Origin: Apricaphanius iberus
Lineage: Eukaryota; Chordata; Actinopteri; Cyprinodontiformes; Aphaniidae
Direction of reading: 5' to 3'
Length of the DNA stretch: 64,000 bases
NCBI GenBank assembly: GCA_028564705.1
Contig: JAPXFQ010000174.1
Span: forward strand, 124,001 to 188,000
Part shown: in pieces, positions 59,149-64,000 of the stretch
Layout of the letters: the number at the start of each line of letters is the position of its first letter
Numbering within the stretch: position 1 is the first letter of the stretch
The notes under the pieces: generated by a model
What the model saw: only the letters and a program-made list of their open reading frames with translations
What the model was told of the DNA's origin: nothing
Databases searched by the model: none
Position numbers and translations under genes: made by a program

Positions 59149-59563
59149 GTGAGTATATTTTTCTTTTCCTTTGTCTAAATGTTCGTTGAGCTAGATCTGT
59201 GCAAGTTGTGAACTTATTTAGTGCTTTTCCAGTCATACTGGAACCACAGTTAGCAATTAGCACCCACAAACGCACACACATTTTAACATTAATATGCAGA
59301 TTTTTTGCCAGCTCGGGCTTAAGTGCCTTACCCTGGCATATTAATATGGTTTTCCCACAAAAACAATACAATCGGCAAAAAGTATATTGTTCATATAAGT
59401 CGGCCTCAATGCCTTGTGAGGATCTCACAGTAAAATTTTAAAATAAAGTTTCAAACCTTTTTAAAAGTAGCTGCCTAAAGGAACAGTCAGTCTGTCTTCA
59501 CAAAGTAGCTTTAGTAATTCCCCTAACTTAGTCTCTAAACATCTCAGTAATACTAAGAAGCCT

Positions 59564-59780
59564 TCTCTCAAAAAAAACAAAAAACATTTCCACCCAACCG
59601 ATTCGGATTGATTTAGCAATTTGAGTTTGAGTCCATCCTAAGTTGTTTCTTTTTTGTGCCTTATAGCAACCTAAATGTATTAGGTTGACCCAACATGTTT
59701 ACATTTAGTTCACTCAACAAAATTAATTATTTCTAAATCAACCCAAATCAGTTGGGTGGAAATATTTTTTTTGAGTGTAA
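59564..59780. mobile_element. Short MITE with about 50-bp terminal inverted repeats
   Basis: The left end (CTCTCAAAAAAAACAAA, then CATTTCCACCCAACCGATT and GGATTGATTTAG) pairs with the reverse complement of the right end (ACACTCAAAAAAAATATTTCC, then ACCCAACTGATTTGGG and TTGATTTAG). The ACTCAAAAAAA terminus is common in fish MITEs. The superfamily is uncertain and no target duplication was resolved. Confidence 0.7.
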
Positions 59781-60894
59781 AAATAGGTTAAATTTCTGTA
59801 ATCTCACCACCTTGATTGCACCCCTTATTACTAGCTTTATCAGATAATGATATATCTTCCAAACACCTGTTTCTCAAAAAAGACATACCACAGTCATTTC
59901 ACCACCACCTGAGAAGGTCTATCTGTTGGCACTTACAAAAAGTGAAATGTCAGCAACATGATTTTGCTGTGGAGCTGCAGGAATAATAGTGGGCCATTCT
60001 TTTGCATAAAAAGAAAGAGTGGAGTAGTGATTTCTATGGAAGTGTATTGCTGCCTCTGTGAGCCCTGGTCATACTAACAGTGAGCTAAATTTACCCATTT
60101 TATTCCCCCTCCACCCACTCCTGTGTCCTGTCATTAGAGACAAGAGCACCAAAAATACCCGTCGTACTCTGTGGTTCAAACGGTTCAGTCTCATTCAGAG
60201 ATTGATCTGACTTCAAAACACTATTCCACCGCTCCGAAATGCAGAGATAGATGTCATTGTTAACCTCATTGTTTTCATTCATGTCAGCTGGGCAGCAGGG
60301 ATGCTACTGTGACACACAAGATCACGCAGCTATACACAAGTGTGTGGAGCATGTGACCTTGTGTTCATAAAGTGGTTCGCCTCACAAAGCCGCAGAACAT
60401 TATAGAAGAAGTCTAATTTTCCCCCACATTTACGCTGACTGGGCACATCCTCTGTATCCATGGGCATCTTAGGCCGAATGCAGCAGGGAGCGCATCGACA
60501 CAGCCTGCTTGGAGAGTGTTCAGCCCCCAGCTGTGAGGGCCCACTGTGGCAATGAGGGGGGAACGGGGGTTTGAGGGGATCCTTGATACAAACAGACCAA
60601 CTCATTTGCATTTAATCAAAAGGAACAACTGTTTCCAGTGTTAGAGCACAGATGGTATTGTGCATTTAAAGGAAAGAAAGAGGGAGACAGAGTCATAAAC
60701 ATAGATTGTTAATTCAAACATTGAAGTTTTCAGACTATAATGTGCTGAAGCCTAAGCTTTTTGCCTTAAGCGACTGCCTCATAATGTGTGTTCTGGAAGC
60801 AATCTTTTACTGCTCTATGATGAACTAAATAAAATGCTCTTTAACTAAATCCAATGATGTAACAGAATGTTTATAGCTTAACACTTCTTGCAAT

Positions 60895-61035
60895 GACCAA
60901 ACCAAATTGGTGGTCGCAACATCATGCTGTGGCAATGCTTTTTTTCTATCAGGGAGAACAGAAATATAAGGTAGAGTTGATAGTTAGATCGATTAAACCA
61001 AATACATGGCAATCATGGAAGAAAGCAATTCTTTT
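60895..61035 (+). pseudogene. Tc1-like transposase mid-region relic
   Basis: 'ggtggtcgcaacatcatgct' and 'gtggcaatgctttttttcta' follow the Tc1 GGGSIMLWGCFS block. The later 'agttgatagttagatcgatt' and 'acatggcaatcatggaagaa' follow VDGKMD...Y-x-x-ILEE. Frames are broken. Confidence 0.6.
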
Positions 61036-61219
61036 GGACCTACCATCTACAGCCATCATCGTCACAAGGTCTGTTCTGGGCTTGATTTGCAGATTTTGTA
61101 CCAAAATGGATTAATCTCTGGGACAAAGAGTTCATCTCCTACCTGAGCAATATAGTAGTTGGACATTCATATCATGACAATATTATGTATAATTGCTTGA
61201 ACAAATGAATGCGGCATCT

Positions 61220-61505
61220 TCGAGTTTTTGAAAATTGTTTCCAGGGATAAAGCGGGCTTCTGCAGCTCCACAAATTTCTTCCTGAAATCTTTGCGGATTT
61301 CCATTTATTTTCCCATCATGTTAAAAAAAATAAGGTAGCATGTTTGAGATGTGGCTTTTTACTACATCCACAGGTGGTGCCTCCATTTAAATCAAATATG
61401 TCCATTAAACTATCAGTAGTTCCCAAAGTCATGAGGCCATAATCTGGGTTTTACCTCATTGCTTAAAGATAAATAATTATGTGTAAACCTTTGGTTTTGA
61501 AGACA
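61220..61505 (-). pseudogene. Tc1-like element relic: transposase start and 5' region
   Basis: On the minus strand 'atgatgggaaaataaatgga' followed by 'aatccgcaaagatttcagga' matches the beginning of a Tc1-group transposase (MGKSKEI-like, here with a stop). The plus-strand stretch 'gtgcctccatttaaatcaaa' to 'tgtgtaaacctttggttttg' matches the 5' untranslated arm of the same family. It is oriented opposite to the 60895 relic, so the two are separate or rearranged pieces. Confidence 0.55.
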
Positions 61506-64000
61506 TAAGAAATAGATCACTGCATGTTGTTTCTCTCATTATTGTGGCATTTAGCAAATATGAGTATTGCGGGTAATTCTAACAGACCTAAAACAAGAGA
61601 AGTTTGGTCTAATTTAACTTCAGATAATAAGGAAAAACTTGTGTATCTGTATTTTTATTCTGCATTTCTAAAATTCTGGTTTCAAAAGCTAGTAGAGAAA
61701 TATCCCAAAAGATTTGTTGCTACAGTATAATTGCAGCGAATGGTAGTTCTGCAAAGTAACGGAACAGAGGGGCTGAATACGAATGCTGCACATGAAGTTA
61801 AATAGAAACCTGTTTATTCTCAGCTGCTGTTTGCACAGTGTGTATAGTAAATCTCATGATGTATATATTGCTCTGACAAGAAGCTTCTACTTGAGAACAG
61901 CAGCCCTGTATTTGCTGTGTTTGGATGGCCAGTGTATCATTTACCTTATGCACTTAGAGGATGAGATAAGATGACCTTGGTGAGCCTGGTAAAGCTCACA
62001 TCCTAGCAGGGAAAGGTTGACTGCCTCCCTCAGGGAAAAAGGATACTGTACACTGCGATTGTGTTCCACTCAGATGCATCACTTTACTCTTGCAATCAAA
62101 TTAGAGTCGTGTAATCAGGTATAAATATGTAGAAATGGACTACAAATGATCCAAATTTGAAATAATGCTGATTAGGGGTGCCATGCCTGATGTTGTCATT
62201 TGAGTAGCTGCACTCTGCCTGTCTAGATATTTGAAACTGGATCTTCAACCCAGGCTCTATTGATTCCGAGGCCTATTATAGGCAGTAATTGCACACTGCT
62301 GCCTTTAACAAGTCTTGGTTATTGCATCTGTGAATTGGATTACTACATTTATTGAAGGACTGGGACTATTGCCTGAAAAAGCCTTTTCTTGCTCTTTGTA
62401 CTGTTATTGAAAAAGGTATCATAGCATCACAAAGATAAAACACTGGAAAGGGGGTTATTAACTGCTTCGCCCATCTGTTTTCTTTGGTCTAAAAACAGTT
62501 GCATAATACATTAAATATATAACAAGTAATATTGATAGATATTTTGTAAATGCTTTTAGCAGGTGCTATACATTTAATTATTGAGTACTTTAGGATATAA
62601 TTGTGAAATATTTCTGAAAAAATGTTCACGGCGTACTTTTAATCTCACAAGTTATTTAAAAGAGAAATACTTTTGCATTTGCGTTGGTCTGCTATGGCTG
62701 TCAAGGTACACATTTGAAGTTGAAATATTGAAGAACATTTTTTTTTATTTGCATTTTACTGATGTTAACCCATGTCTGAGACAGATTTTCCAAAGAATTA
62801 AAAACAAAACAAAATAAATCTGACAAAAAGAAAGCTTTGTAATTTTGTATGTGAATGTTATTATGTTTTAGTTGGGCATACCTTTTAATTATTGCTTTGG
62901 ATATTGTATAACACTGTTGGTCTTGGCCAGGCAGTTCTCCCTCCACAACGGAGATATTTTATCTCAAGAGACTTTCTATTTAAATACTAAAATAAATATT
63001 ACCAAGCAAACTTTAGTATTTAGCTTAAATAGCACTGTGCAGTTTTATTGAATACACACTTCTATATAACATAGACCTAAATCGCTTTTTAAAACTCATC
63101 TTTAAAGAACTAAATCTTTAGACAGGATCTATTTTGGTTTCGCTGACTGAAGGACATTTACCACCTAGAATGGGCAAGTGGGTAAGTCCCACACAGCTGT
63201 TTAGGATGCTCCCACAGGCTAAATCATGCCTCTCTGTTACATGCCCTCCTCTGCCCTCATACAACTGAACTCTGTGGCTGGCGATGGAAAGACACACACA
63301 TGCACATATACACCAGCCCTCTCTCTGTTGTGTTCCCTCTTGCCCACCCCTTAACGTGTACACGCCTGCACACCAAAGAACCAGCATCTGACTTGGCATT
63401 TAGCTGGGCTGAGCCTTTCAGAACAATTTAAATGGATAATCAGGCTGGTGATGCAAAGAAAGTGGATTGTGCATCTCTTAATTTCCAAACAGAGCTCCCT
63501 AAGCTGCTCCTGGTGCAGAATTAGATTGGCTTTATGCGAAATGACACCAGACAGTGTGTGACACTCTTTGGGTTCCAGTAAAATCTGGCACCTCTACCCT
63601 GGGGAGAATGCTTTCTCAACACAAGACAGCTGACATCTTCCATAACCCCCCATAAAAGACACAAACTCCATGTCTCTATTATCTGTGCCCCTGGTGTAGA
63701 TGTTAATTTGCATCATCATTAACAATGAGAGGAGATGCACACAAGCACGCTCTTTGATACTGATCTTGCTCCGTCCACCCTCCCCATTGTAATATTTTGT
63801 TTCTCCCTGTCCTTCATCATCTTCCTCACTGTTTTGCTAAACAATAAACACTAGCACTCTTCTGCACTGGGTAAATATCTGTGTTACACTTAAAGGTCGC
63901 TGTCATGCTTCTGTTATTCTCTTTCAAACGTAGTTCTGACCTCAGCCAACCTTCATCTTTGACATTTGTCTAAAATCTCATGATTAAATTCATAATTTTA

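Larger units (their letters stand above)
59149..64000 (+). other. tox3: tox3 intron 2 (partial)
   Basis: It starts with GTGAGT and continues past the window. I searched by eye for an EIPPITPP-type exon and found none. It holds a MITE (59564-59780) and two Tc1 relics (60895-61035 and 61220-61505). The rest, including 61506-64000, has only short unsupported frames. Confidence 0.75.

Noticed and set aside
59149..64000. tox3 exon 3 within the window
   Set aside because: I looked for an exon encoding the EIPPITPP-type region with AG/GT borders and found none, so it is presumably beyond 64000.

Overview
The window looks like nuclear DNA of a teleost fish, probably a percomorph (that rank is a guess). 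It is AT-rich and intron-dominated. It carries fish-type L2 and Rex1-like LINEs, PIF/Harbinger- and Tc1-type DNA transposons, and two coding exons that I recognise as the start of the HMG-box gene tox3. I see no prokaryotic feature, tRNA gene or CRISPR array.

Layout. (1) Positions 1 to about 9.5 kb hold a nearly complete L2-like LINE on the minus strand. It has ORF1 with an SGNH/GDSL-type esterase domain and ORF2 with endonuclease and reverse transcriptase. Its 3' UTR contains a roughly 390-bp piece of 28S rRNA in the opposite orientation. Its endonuclease is split by a very young 4.46-kb LTR element (3287-7746) with two 331-bp LTRs that look identical by eye and a 5-bp target duplication. 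The LTR element has no pol domain I can see; inside is one long open frame made mostly of 42-bp and 30-bp coding repeats. (2) From 9.5 to 30.4 kb lies non-coding DNA with Harbinger-type and Tc1-type MITEs, degraded Tc1 and L2 fragments, and an almost full-length but inactivated Rex1/Babar-like LINE (19.6-22.8 kb, plus strand). (3) From 30.4 to 31.4 kb lie the tox3 promoter region, leader and first coding exon (31275-31376). (4) From 31377 to 59082 is the 27.7-kb first intron. It contains a 1.1-kb foldback element, microsatellites, a 532-bp CpG-rich Harbinger-type MITE and a 2.4-kb decayed, 5'-truncated L2-like LINE. (5) From 59083 to 59148 is tox3 exon 2. The rest of the window is intron 2, with another MITE and Tc1 remnants.

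How the parts relate. Only tox3 is a host gene here; its HMG-box exons lie beyond 64000. Everything else recognisable is mobile DNA. The most unusual points are in the first 9.5 kb. The L2 ORF2 frame follows the ORF1 UGA stop in the same frame with no in-frame AUG before the endonuclease, so stop readthrough or non-AUG initiation is implied. The LTR element keeps long coding repeats open although it lacks any visible replication enzyme. The rDNA fragment sits inside a LINE 3' UTR between two copies of a 21-bp direct repeat.
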